From Clostridia bacterium (GTDB taxonomy: Bacteria; Bacillota; Clostridia; Oscillospirales; Acutalibacteraceae), in contig JAFYQN010000194.1 of NCBI GenBank assembly GCA_017559885.1, positions 1 to 7,451 of the forward strand: a stretch of DNA of 7,451 nt, given 5' to 3'. Positions 1 through 5,190 of this stretch are shown here, in pieces (position 1 is the stretch's first letter; every line of letters starts with the position of its first letter). The notes beneath the pieces are model-generated. The model was given only the letters and a program-made list of their open reading frames with translations, had not been told where the DNA came from and did not search any database. Both the position numbers and the translations under genes were made by a program.

Positions 1-11
1 AATTCGATAAT

Positions 12-40
12 ATTATATCAATGTGTGTTGCTACGATAAA
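12..40 (-). promoter_or_regulatory. weak possible leftward promoter
   Basis: On the minus strand a perfect TATAAT (17 to 12) lies 17 bases from a poor -35, TTTATC (40 to 35, 3 of 6 matches to TTGACA). It would serve a gene to the left of the window. A copy of the CAGTAG word overlaps the -35, which is what one expects of an activator-dependent promoter. TATAAT is easily found by chance in AT-rich DNA, so this is tentative. Confidence 0.25.
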
Positions 41-119
41 CCTACTGTTGTAAAAAGAAAATCTACTGATTAAAAATGCGGTAGTAGAGAAAATTTTGTT
101 AACTCTACGATTAGTAGAG
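31..119. repeat. helically phased CTAC/GTAG half-site array
   Basis: The word CTAC occurs at 42, 63 and 105 and its complement GTAG at 84, giving exact 21-bp steps, about two helical turns. Further copies are at 31 (CTAC), 81 and 114 (GTAG). Two copies extend to CAGTAG followed by a T-rich stretch on the minus strand (68 and 47), and 103-119 is a perfect inverted repeat, CTCTAC-5 nt-GTAGAG. No gene is seen in 1-120. Possible binding sites for a regulator of a gene to the left; function is inferred only from spacing. Confidence 0.35.
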
Positions 120-120
120 A

Positions 121-158
121 ATAAAAAACACCTCGTTTTCAAGCAAAACGAGGTGTTT
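121..158 (-). terminator. intrinsic terminator of the HTH-membrane gene
   Basis: A perfect 14-bp stem (126-139 with 145-158) closes a 5-nt loop. Read on the minus strand it ends in a T-run (complement of 121-128), and it starts 15 bases past the stop codon of the gene at 173-775. Confidence 0.9.
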
Positions 159-172
159 GATTAAATTGCATT

Positions 173-775
173 TTATTTTTTTACGGGTTTATTTATAAAC
201 GACCAGAGTACGATTACAATTTGTCCCGCGATTCCTAAAAGGTATATAAGTACGATAGATTTTGAAAAATATAAAAACGTAATATGTATTGTAGCAAGTA
301 TAGACCACATAAGCGCCGATATAATAAAGTAGTTGTGACGAGGATTGAACCAAATGGAATTAAAAACCAACTTTATTATAAGCACTACGGGCAATGCATA
401 TATAAAGTATAACCACTGAAAAGAAGTGTTGCTTGTGACAAGGGAAGTAATTATAAAAGCAAGAATGGCAATAATCCAAGGAATACTTTCAGAAACATAA
501 GATATTGCTCGAAGATTGTATTTAGTTTCTTTTGCTTTTGTTTCTGTAATAGTTTGCTCTACGTTTTCTGAGCGTACCAAACAGTCAAGTGTTACGCCAA
601 ATAAATCTGCAATTTCTACAAGTACGGCAATATCGGGGGACGATTCAGCGCGCTCCCATTTAGAGATGGTTTTATCGGAATAGTTGAGTTTTTCGGCAAG
701 TTCTAACTGGGTCATATTATTGGCGATTCTAAGTTTTGTTATATTGTTTGCAATAATTTGTTTTGTGTTTTCCAT
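173..775 (-). CDS. XRE-family regulator fused to a four-helix membrane domain
   Basis: A 200-residue protein with an N-terminal Cro/CI-type helix-turn-helix (about residues 12-66). The core TQLELAEKL, the turn NYSD and the recognition helix ending in ISKWERAESSPD are typical of the HTH_3 family. A polar linker (about 68-95) leads to four hydrophobic segments at about 98-115, 119-138, 149-170 and 173-194, so the DNA-binding domain is probably tethered to the inner face of the membrane. Such proteins are common in Firmicutes. The membrane part matches no named sensor family I can recognise, and its ligand is unknown. I chose the ATG at 775: a GAGG at 786-783 sits seven bases upstream of it, and the in-frame TTG four codons earlier would lie inside that ribosome binding site. 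The gene is a single unit, divergent from degV, with its own promoter and terminator. The DNA-binding call is sure; the signal it responds to is not. Confidence 0.9.
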   Translation of the reverse strand: MENTKQIIANNITKLRIANNMTQLELAEKLNYSDKTISKWERAESSPDIAVLVEIADLFGVTLDCLVRSENVEQTITETKAKETKYNLRAISYVSESIPWIIAILAFIITSLVTSNTSFQWLYFIYALPVVLIIKLVFNSIWFNPRHNYFIISALMWSILATIHITFLYFSKSIVLIYLLGIAGQIVIVLWSFINKPVKK

Positions 776-810
776 ATATAACCTCAAGGTACATTTTGTA
801 ATCTTGTAAT

Positions 811-839
811 ATTATAAACTTTTTTGTTAAATTTTGCAA
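811..839 (-). promoter_or_regulatory. sigma-A promoter of the HTH-membrane gene
   Basis: On the minus strand, TTGCAA (839 to 834; 4 of 6 matches) is followed after exactly 17 bases by a perfect TATAAT (816 to 811). Transcription should start near 804, giving a leader of about 30 nt. The word TTGTAAT occurs at 796 and 804, and its inverse-like ATTATAA at 811, overlapping the -10 and start site. This is a possible autoregulatory operator. Confidence 0.7.
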
Positions 840-863
840 GTCGGTTTATTAAATAAAAAAGTA

Positions 864-892
864 TTGTCATATTAAAAAAATGATGTTATAAT
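864..892 (+). promoter_or_regulatory. sigma-A promoter of degV
   Basis: TTGTCA (864-869; 5 of 6 matches) and a perfect TATAAT (887-892) are separated by 17 bases. The start site is expected near 899, inside the palindrome at 893-909. This gives a leader of about 50 nt before the degV ATG at 950. Confidence 0.85.
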
Positions 893-909
893 AAATTCGT
901 TGCGAATTT
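893..909. promoter_or_regulatory. 17-bp palindrome at the degV transcription start
   Basis: AAATTCG and CGAATTT form a perfect 7-bp inverted repeat around TTG. It begins directly after the -10 hexamer and covers the predicted start site. As DNA it has the size and symmetry of a dimeric repressor operator. As RNA only its 3' part would be transcribed if initiation is near 899, which makes an RNA hairpin role less likely. The binding protein is unknown. Confidence 0.45.
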
Positions 910-949
910 GAACTATTTTCGCGATGTTATATTTTTGGAGGATGAATAT

Positions 950-1807
950 ATGTCTAAAATAATTATATCAAGCGATAGTACCTGCGACTTAAGTCCCGAA
1001 CTTGTAGCTAAACATGGTATCAGTATTATACCTCTTGGCGTTACGCTCGGTACCCAAGTTTACCGTGACGGTGTTGATATTACACCTGATGAAATTTACG
1101 CTCACCACGACAAGACAGGCGAGTTACCAAAAACTACCGCTTCAAACGTAGGCGAGTGTATTGATTATTTTACCGAACTTACAAAAGACGGTGACACCGT
1201 TGTTCACTTTACAATCAGTTCATCAATGTCATCAACCTACAATAACAACTGCATTGCGGCAAGCGAATTTGACAACGTTCATATTATTGACGCTATGAAC
1301 TTGTCAACCGGTAGCGGACTTTTGGTACTTGCTGCTGCCGAAATGGCCGAGAGCGGTATGGACGCAGAAGACATAGTTGCAAAACTTGAGGAATTAAGAC
1401 CTTGTGTTGACGCGTCTTTTGTAATAGACAACCTAGAATATTTACATAAAGGCGGTCGTTGTTCAGCCGTTGCAATGCTTGGCGCAAACCTGCTTAAACT
1501 TAAACCTTGTATTGAGGTTAAAGAGGGCAGTATGGGCGTTGGTAAAAAGTATCGCGGTGTGTATGGCAAGGTTCTTGCCGAATACGTTGATGAACGTCTT
1601 GCCGATGTTGACTCTATCGACACCGCACGTGTTTTTGTTACACACGCAGGTTGCAATGAAGAAATTGTTAACGCTGTTGTAGAGCAGGTTAAGTCAAAAG
1701 GCATTTTTGACGAAGTGCTTACAACACGAGCAGGTTGTACTGTTTCATCACACTGCGGCGCAAACACATTGGGCGTTCTCTTTATTAGAAAGTCACCGAT
1801 TGCGTAA
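950..1807 (+). CDS. DegV family fatty-acid-binding protein (FakB-like)
   Basis: A 285-residue protein of the usual DegV length. Family members bind a long-chain fatty acid in the cytosol. The FakB members present it to the kinase FakA, giving acyl-phosphate for phospholipid synthesis. Visible family marks are the opening strand and loop IIISSDSTCDL (residues 4-14), the PKTTAS segment (60-65), TISSSMSSTYNN (88-99), which matches the fatty-acid head-group loop, IDAMNLSTGSG (113-123), the LEYLHKGGR signature (162-170), and the C-terminal SSHCGANTLGV (266-276). No fakA-like gene is visible nearby, so which DegV subtype this is stays open. I chose the ATG at 950 because GGAGG (937-941) lies eight bases upstream; an in-frame TTG at 908 lies inside the palindrome at the transcription start and has no ribosome binding site. 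It is monocistronic with a clear promoter. The family call is secure; the bound lipid is not known. Confidence 0.95.
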   Translation: MSKIIISSDSTCDLSPELVAKHGISIIPLGVTLGTQVYRDGVDITPDEIYAHHDKTGELPKTTASNVGECIDYFTELTKDGDTVVHFTISSSMSSTYNNNCIAASEFDNVHIIDAMNLSTGSGLLVLAAAEMAESGMDAEDIVAKLEELRPCVDASFVIDNLEYLHKGGRCSAVAMLGANLLKLKPCIEVKEGSMGVGKKYRGVYGKVLAEYVDERLADVDSIDTARVFVTHAGCNEEIVNAVVEQVKSKGIFDEVLTTRAGCTVSSHCGANTLGVLFIRKSPIA

Positions 1808-1820
1808 GTGCTGCATAAGA

Positions 1821-1903
1821 TAAAGCAGGGGCGAAACATAGGATATCCTGCTTTGTCGGCGGTAGTAATTTACTATCTTTAAAATAACCGATTATGCCCC
1901 TTT
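1821..1903 (+). other. possible structured RNA in the degV 3' region
   Basis: Between the degV stop and its terminator lie several nested or competing pairings. AAAGCAGG (1822-1829) pairs with CCTGCTTT (1847-1854). AGGGGC (1827-1832) can instead pair with GCCCCT (1896-1901). TCGG (1856-1859) with CCGA (1888-1891) encloses GGTAGT/ACTATC (1861-1866 with 1871-1876). GGATATCC (1841-1848) is self-complementary. The first two pairings exclude each other. It fits no riboswitch or ribozyme family I recognise, and may only be a folded 3' untranslated region. Confidence 0.35.
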
Positions 1904-1910
1904 GATATAT

Positions 1911-1943
1911 AAAATCCCCTGACAATAGTCGGGGGATTTTTAT
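1911..1943 (+). terminator. intrinsic terminator after degV
   Basis: A stem of 13 pairs (1911-1923 with 1928-1940, one T-G wobble) closes the tetraloop AATA and ends in a short T-run (1937-1941). It lies about 100 bases after the degV stop. Its core closely resembles the terminator at 2675-2706. Confidence 0.85.
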
Positions 1944-1982
1944 GTAGGTAATAAGTAAAAGGTAATAGTGAAAAGGTGGTAT

Positions 1983-2075
1983 ATGTGCATTGCAATAATT
2001 ACAAAAATGTTACTTGATAAAATTAGTTTTAAAGATTATACTGTTTATGTAATAAGTAGCAAGGAAGTGTTTTAA
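1983..2075 (+). CDS. possible 30-codon small ORF overlapping the next start
   Basis: A 30-codon ORF starts with ATG at 1983, three bases after AAAGGTGG (1972-1979), a close but short ribosome binding spacing. It ends in TAA at 2073-2075, sharing one base with the ATG of the zinc-ribbon gene (TAATG), the arrangement of translationally coupled genes. The product would begin MCIAIITKMLLDK and has no recognisable domain. Against it, the best promoter (2014-2042) lies inside it, so the main transcript would lack its start. It would need readthrough or a promoter I cannot see. It may be chance. Confidence 0.2.
   Translation: MCIAIITKMLLDKISFKDYTVYVISSKEVF
2014..2042 (+). promoter_or_regulatory. 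sigma-A promoter of the zinc-ribbon membrane gene
   Basis: TTGATA (2014-2019; 5 of 6 matches) and TATACT (2037-2042; 5 of 6 matches) are separated by 17 bases. The start site is expected near 2049, a leader of about 26 nt that includes the AGGAAG ribosome binding site (2062-2067). Confidence 0.75.
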
Positions 2076-2650
2076 TGCAAAACGAAATCAGATGTTCAAA
2101 CTGTGGTAAAATATGTAAAGAAACCGATACACATTGTCGCTACTGTCAAGAACCGATTGTTAAAACTAATGATACATACGGCAAACCGATTGATGGGGTA
2201 GAAATAGGTCGCTGGGAAGAGTTTATAGGCGAGGCATCGGAATCGTATATTGCTAAATTCAGAAAAAATGAGGGCAAAAAGATATTTGTAAACGCAAACA
2301 TCGGCGCGCTTATTTTTGCTCAGACGTGGATGTTTTATCGCAAAATGTATTTAGAAGCAATAATTACATATCTTGTTGGTATTGCCATTATAGTTGCTTG
2401 CTTTTTAATTGGCGCTGTGGATATATTTACCGCCGTTATGATAATGCTACCGCTTATGTTGGCATATCGTGTTGCGATATGTATTTTTGGCGACGCTATA
2501 TATAAGGCATACATAAAAAGAGAAATATCAAAAAACGCGCCCGATATGAGAAAGGGTGGCACGTCGGTAGCCGCTGCTATAGTGGGTTCGGTAGCATTTA
2601 ATATTATTTTGTCAATAATATCTTTTGTTTTTGAATATGTAATTTGGTGA
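2075..2650 (+). CDS. zinc-ribbon membrane protein, DUF2628-like
   Basis: A 191-residue protein. The N-terminus carries a small zinc ribbon with four cysteines in two CxxC pairs (Cys7, Cys10, Cys21, Cys24), expected to hold one zinc ion. A polar linker follows, including the stretch RWEEFIGEASESYIAKF (46-62). Then comes ANIGALIFAQTWMFYRKMY (74-92), which resembles the W-x-x-YRKMY motif of DUF2628 membrane proteins. Hydrophobic segments are at about 93-113, 117-138 and 166-190, with a positively charged loop between the last two. The ribbon should face the cytosol. Zinc-ribbon/DUF2628 proteins are common in Clostridia and have no established function. The ATG at 2075 follows AGGAAG with a seven-base gap. 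The gene is a single unit between its own promoter and a strong terminator. The zinc ribbon and membrane topology are well supported; the DUF assignment rests on the short motif. Confidence 0.85.
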   Translation: MQNEIRCSNCGKICKETDTHCRYCQEPIVKTNDTYGKPIDGVEIGRWEEFIGEASESYIAKFRKNEGKKIFVNANIGALIFAQTWMFYRKMYLEAIITYLVGIAIIVACFLIGAVDIFTAVMIMLPLMLAYRVAICIFGDAIYKAYIKREISKNAPDMRKGGTSVAAAIVGSVAFNIILSIISFVFEYVIW

Positions 2651-2674
2651 AAAGTAATTATAGTTGATTAATGT

Positions 2675-2706
2675 AAAAGTCCCCGACAGTAGTCGGGGAC
2701 TTTTTT
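2675..2706 (+). terminator. intrinsic terminator after the zinc-ribbon gene
   Basis: A perfect 13-bp stem (2675-2687 with 2692-2704) with tetraloop AGTA and a run of six T (2701-2706). It begins 25 bases after the stop codon. Confidence 0.93.
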
Positions 2707-2742
2707 ATACGTGTAAGTAGCAATGGCAAACGGCTATGAGTG

Positions 2743-2787
2743 AAATTATCGTTTTTCGATAATTTGATTATTGACAAACGATAATTT
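2743..2787. promoter_or_regulatory. triple CGATAATTT operator-like repeat
   Basis: The 9-bp word CGATAATTT occurs three times: inverted at 2743-2751, direct at 2757-2765 and direct at 2779-2787. The first two form a perfect inverted repeat around TTTTT. The third starts 22 bases after the second (about two helical turns) and lies between the -35 and -10 of the operon promoter. A protein bound to it would block RNA polymerase. The likely binder is the HTH protein encoded at 3313-3519, by inference. Confidence 0.6.
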
Positions 2788-2799
2788 TTATGGTATTTT
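2771..2799 (+). promoter_or_regulatory. promoter of the DUF2975-HTH-DUF4173 operon
   Basis: A perfect TTGACA (2771-2776) is followed after 17 bases by TATTTT (2794-2799), with TGG just before it, giving an extended -10. The start is expected near 2806, only about 26 bases before the first ATG. The spacer contains one CGATAATTT copy. Confidence 0.75.
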
Positions 2800-2831
2800 A
2801 ATGTTAGAAAATGGTTTTGGAGGTAAATTTT

Positions 2832-3299
2832 ATGTGGAATAGAAAACGTTCAGTAACACTTTCTATAGTGGTTTGTTTTATGTTTGTTGGTATACTTACG
2901 GCGGCGTTATTTTTAGGTCCTTGGTTTGTAAAATTTTGGTTTACCGTATATCGCGGATGGGATGCGAGCGGTGAGGCAATGCACAAAATGAGCACACTTT
3001 TTGCCGCTTGTTTTTATCCGTGCGCGGTTTTTGCCTACAGTACTCTTTATAGTCTTTTGAGATTGCTTTTTAATATAAAAAAGAATCAAATTTTTATAGA
3101 TATCAACGTAAAATATCTTCGACGCGTTTCGTGGTGTTGTTTTGCGGTGGCGTTTATAACATTTGTTGGTGGAATATTTTACGTGCCGTTTTTCTTTGTG
3201 ACTATTCCTGCCGCGTTTGTCGGTTTACTGCTACGCGTTGTGAAAAATATAATGCAAAACGCTGTAGCGTTACGAGAAGAAAACGAATTAACAATATAA
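2832..3299 (+). CDS. DUF2975 family membrane protein
   Basis: A 155-residue integral membrane protein, similar in kind to Bacillus subtilis YoaS. Hydrophobic segments lie at about 8-33, 55-80, 99-118 and 119-137. The stretch NVKYLRRVSWCC (92-103) between the second and third segments, and the ending REENELTI (148-155) after LLLRVVKNIMQNAVAL, are hallmarks of DUF2975. The biochemical function of the family is unknown. It is regularly found directly before a small YozG-like regulator, as here, where the gap to the next gene is 13 bases. The ATG at 2832 is preferred: GGAGG (2819-2823) sits eight bases upstream, whereas the in-frame ATG at 2811 has no ribosome binding site and lies within five bases of the predicted transcription start. 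A working idea is that it controls the activity of the partner HTH protein at the membrane, but the sequence does not show this. Confidence 0.9.
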   Translation: MWNRKRSVTLSIVVCFMFVGILTAALFLGPWFVKFWFTVYRGWDASGEAMHKMSTLFAACFYPCAVFAYSTLYSLLRLLFNIKKNQIFIDINVKYLRRVSWCCFAVAFITFVGGIFYVPFFFVTIPAAFVGLLLRVVKNIMQNAVALREENELTI

Positions 3300-3312
3300 T
3301 CGAGGTATAAAA

Positions 3313-3519
3313 ATGATAAAAATAGATTTGGACGTAATGCTTGCCATGCGTAAGATGACCTCGCTTGAATTGTCAGAAAGAATCGGTATAACACAAGCCA
3401 ATCTTTCGATACTTAGAACAGGTAAGGCAAAGGCGATACGCTTTTCTACCCTTGACGCAATTTGTAAAGAACTTGATTGTCAACCGGGAGATATAATTAA
3501 ATATTCAAAGGAGGATTAA
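3313..3519 (+). CDS. small YozG-like HTH transcriptional regulator
   Basis: A 68-residue protein that is essentially a single Cro/CI helix-turn-helix of the HTH_26 type. The MLAMRKMTSLELSERIGIT part (9-27), the recognition segment QANLSILRTGKAKAIRF (28-44) and the closing DAICKELDCQPGDIIKY (48-64) are strongly conserved in this group. It has no ligand or membrane domain of its own, so any signal must come from a partner, plausibly the DUF2975 protein encoded just upstream. GAGG (3302-3305) precedes the ATG by seven bases. The gene lies between two membrane-protein genes in one operon, and its last codons contain the ribosome binding site of the next gene (3507-3514), which suggests coupled translation. 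It is the best candidate to bind the CGATAATTT repeats at the operon promoter. Confidence 0.93.
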   Translation: MIKIDLDVMLAMRKMTSLELSERIGITQANLSILRTGKAKAIRFSTLDAICKELDCQPGDIIKYSKED

Positions 3520-3523
3520 TCTT

Positions 3524-5155
3524 ATGAATGATAAAGAAAATAACGATGTTATAAAAGAAGAAAACGACGAAATAAGTCAAGAAAAGGCAGTTGTAACAAA
3601 GCCAAGTTTTGAACTTTTAAAGGGAGATATAGCATTTGTAATAAGCGCTTTTGTTTCAAGTTTATTTTCAGCCGTATTTGGTTTGTTTAGCGGTTATGCG
3701 CTTGGTTATATGATATCAGTTATTATAATGATGTCGGTGTTTTCCGTGTATCTTATTAAAGGTGGCAAAGCAAAGTTTTTGCCTGTTTTGTGCGGTGTAT
3801 TAACACTTGCTAATAGCGCTGTGTTTATATGCACCTCTAACGGAAGTGTTCGATTTTTTGGTGTTATTGTGAGCTTTTTGTTAAGCATAGTTTGCTTTGA
3901 CGGTTTTGTTAATCAGGACCAAAAGGGAAATCGCAAAACTATTGGCGCGTTTTTTTCTGCCGTTTCAACTTTGGGTAATATATGGCATACTTTAAAAACG
4001 TTATTAACAAAAGGTAGCGGTGACAAAAAGTTTATTGGTAAAGCGTTATTGGGTTTGGTGTGTTCAATACCTGTACTTATTATAGTGATGCCGTTGCTTA
4101 TTTCGTCGGACGTTGCTTTTCAGGGCTTGATAGTTAGTATATTCCGCAACACTTTTGTAACCACAGTTAAAATTATTTTTGGTGTTTTGCTTTCTATATT
4201 TGTTATATGTTACGGTCTTTCGCTTAAATTCAAACGTTTTTGGAAGATAAAAGAGGCAAAGTTTAATGGTATCGAAAGCGTATATGTAATTTCATTTTTG
4301 TCGGCTATAAGCGGATGTTATTTACTTTATTTGTTTTCACAGCTCGCATACTTTTTTAGCGCGTTTAAAGGATTTTTGCCCGATGAAAACATAACCTACG
4401 CGCAATACGCTCGCAGAGGTTTCTTTGAAATGTGTATTATCGCTGTTATAAATTTAGGTCTTGTGTTCCTTTGCCTTTTTATTGCTAAAAAGCGAAATGG
4501 AAAGGTGTCACACTGGGTTAAATGTTTGACAACGTTTATATCATCATTTACGCTTGTTATTATTGCTACTGCAATTTCAAAGATGGTGTTATATATTGAC
4601 GCTTACGGTATGACCGTTCTTCGCATAACGACAAGTGCGTTTATGCTGCTTTTGGCGATTGTTTTTATAGCGGTTATTTTGAGAATATATATAAACAAAA
4701 TAAACGTAGTAAAAACTGCTTTAATAGCGTCAGGTTGTATAATACTTGTTCTTGGCATGGTTAACGTAAATCACGTATGCGCAAAATACAACTATGAGGC
4801 ATACAAAAGTAAAAAACTTGATACCATTGACGTTGAGGCGCTTTATAATTTGGGTGACGAGGGAATACCTTACGTGGTAAAAATTGCTTGCAGTAAAGAT
4901 GCACAGGCGGCGCAAGAAGCGCAAAAATATCTTGCCGAAGCATATTTGTATGATTATTTTGACAATATGCAAGACGCACAAGATTTTACTGTTGAAGATT
5001 TGCAAAAAAATCAAAAACGAAAAGGTTTTGAGCGTTTTAGCATACCTAAAACCAATGCATACGATGCGCTTTACAAACTTATAGAAAACAACCCGCAGTT
5101 TGCTTCTCGTTGTCAAAGTTTTTTTGAAGATGTAGAAGAAGATTATTTTTGGTAA
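3524..5155 (+). CDS. DUF4173 (DUF4153-type) polytopic membrane protein
   Basis: A 543-residue protein. An acidic, soluble N-terminus (1-34) is followed by about eleven hydrophobic segments (roughly 36-58, 60-78, 85-103, 108-127, 172-192, 207-231, 251-280, 299-321, 332-356, 368-389, 396-415). A soluble C-terminal tail of about 125 residues ends in acidic and aromatic residues. Matches to DUF4173 are PLLISSDVAF (190-199), YAQYARRGFFEM (292-303), YIDAYGMTVLR (357-367) and VNHVCAKYNYEAY (415-427) leading into the tail. No catalytic motif or transport signature is recognisable and the family's function is unknown. AAAGGAGG (3507-3514) lies nine bases before the ATG and inside the end of the HTH gene; the genes are four bases apart. 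The tail contains an alanine-rich, possibly helical stretch (about 459-474). It is the last gene of the operon and ends at a shared terminator. Confidence 0.88.
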   Translation: MNDKENNDVIKEENDEISQEKAVVTKPSFELLKGDIAFVISAFVSSLFSAVFGLFSGYALGYMISVIIMMSVFSVYLIKGGKAKFLPVLCGVLTLANSAVFICTSNGSVRFFGVIVSFLLSIVCFDGFVNQDQKGNRKTIGAFFSAVSTLGNIWHTLKTLLTKGSGDKKFIGKALLGLVCSIPVLIIVMPLLISSDVAFQGLIVSIFRNTFVTTVKIIFGVLLSIFVICYGLSLKFKRFWKIKEAKFNGIESVYVISFLSAISGCYLLYLFSQLAYFFSAFKGFLPDENITYAQYARRGFFEMCIIAVINLGLVFLCLFIAKKRNGKVSHWVKCLTTFISSFTLVIIATAISKMVLYIDAYGMTVLRITTSAFMLLLAIVFIAVILRIYINKINVVKTALIASGCIILVLGMVNVNHVCAKYNYEAYKSKKLDTIDVEALYNLGDEGIPYVVKIACSKDAQAAQEAQKYLAEAYLYDYFDNMQDAQDFTVEDLQKNQKRKGFERFSIPKTNAYDALYKLIENNPQFASRCQSFFEDVEEDYFW

Positions 5156-5190
5156 AAAAGAAAACGGCGAGAAAATTCTCGCCGTTTTTT
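5154..5190. terminator. bidirectional terminator between the DUF4173 gene and sigG
   Basis: AAAACGGCGAGA (5161-5172) pairs perfectly with TCTCGCCGTTTT (5177-5188) around the loop AAAT. A T-run follows on the plus strand (5185-5190), and an A-run (5154-5159) provides a T-run on the minus strand. It serves both convergent genes. The plus T-run overlaps the sigG stop codon (5191 to 5189), so the hairpin starts directly at the end of sigG. Confidence 0.93.

Noticed and set aside
3..53. Short plus-strand open frame entering from the left edge and ending at TAA 51-53
   Set aside because: Only 16 codons with no recognisable motif and no plus-strand terminator directly after it; too short to support as a gene end.
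1279..1839. 186-codon open frame on the minus strand opposite degV
   Set aside because: The protein is Ser/Thr-rich and low in complexity, has no recognisable family, and lies wholly opposite the conserved degV coding region. It is an antisense shadow.
1821..1860. Hammerhead ribozyme suggested by GCGAAAC at 1831-1837
   Set aside because: The required CTGANGA core is absent at the right place and the three-stem arrangement cannot be drawn.
2811..2831. DUF2975 start at the in-frame ATG 2811
   Set aside because: It has no ribosome binding site and nearly coincides with the predicted transcription start; the GGAGG that serves 2832 lies inside this extension.
4730..5116. 128-codon open frame on the minus strand opposite the DUF4173 gene
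   Set aside because: No ribosome binding site and no family resemblance were seen, and the conserved DUF4173 frame occupies the other strand.
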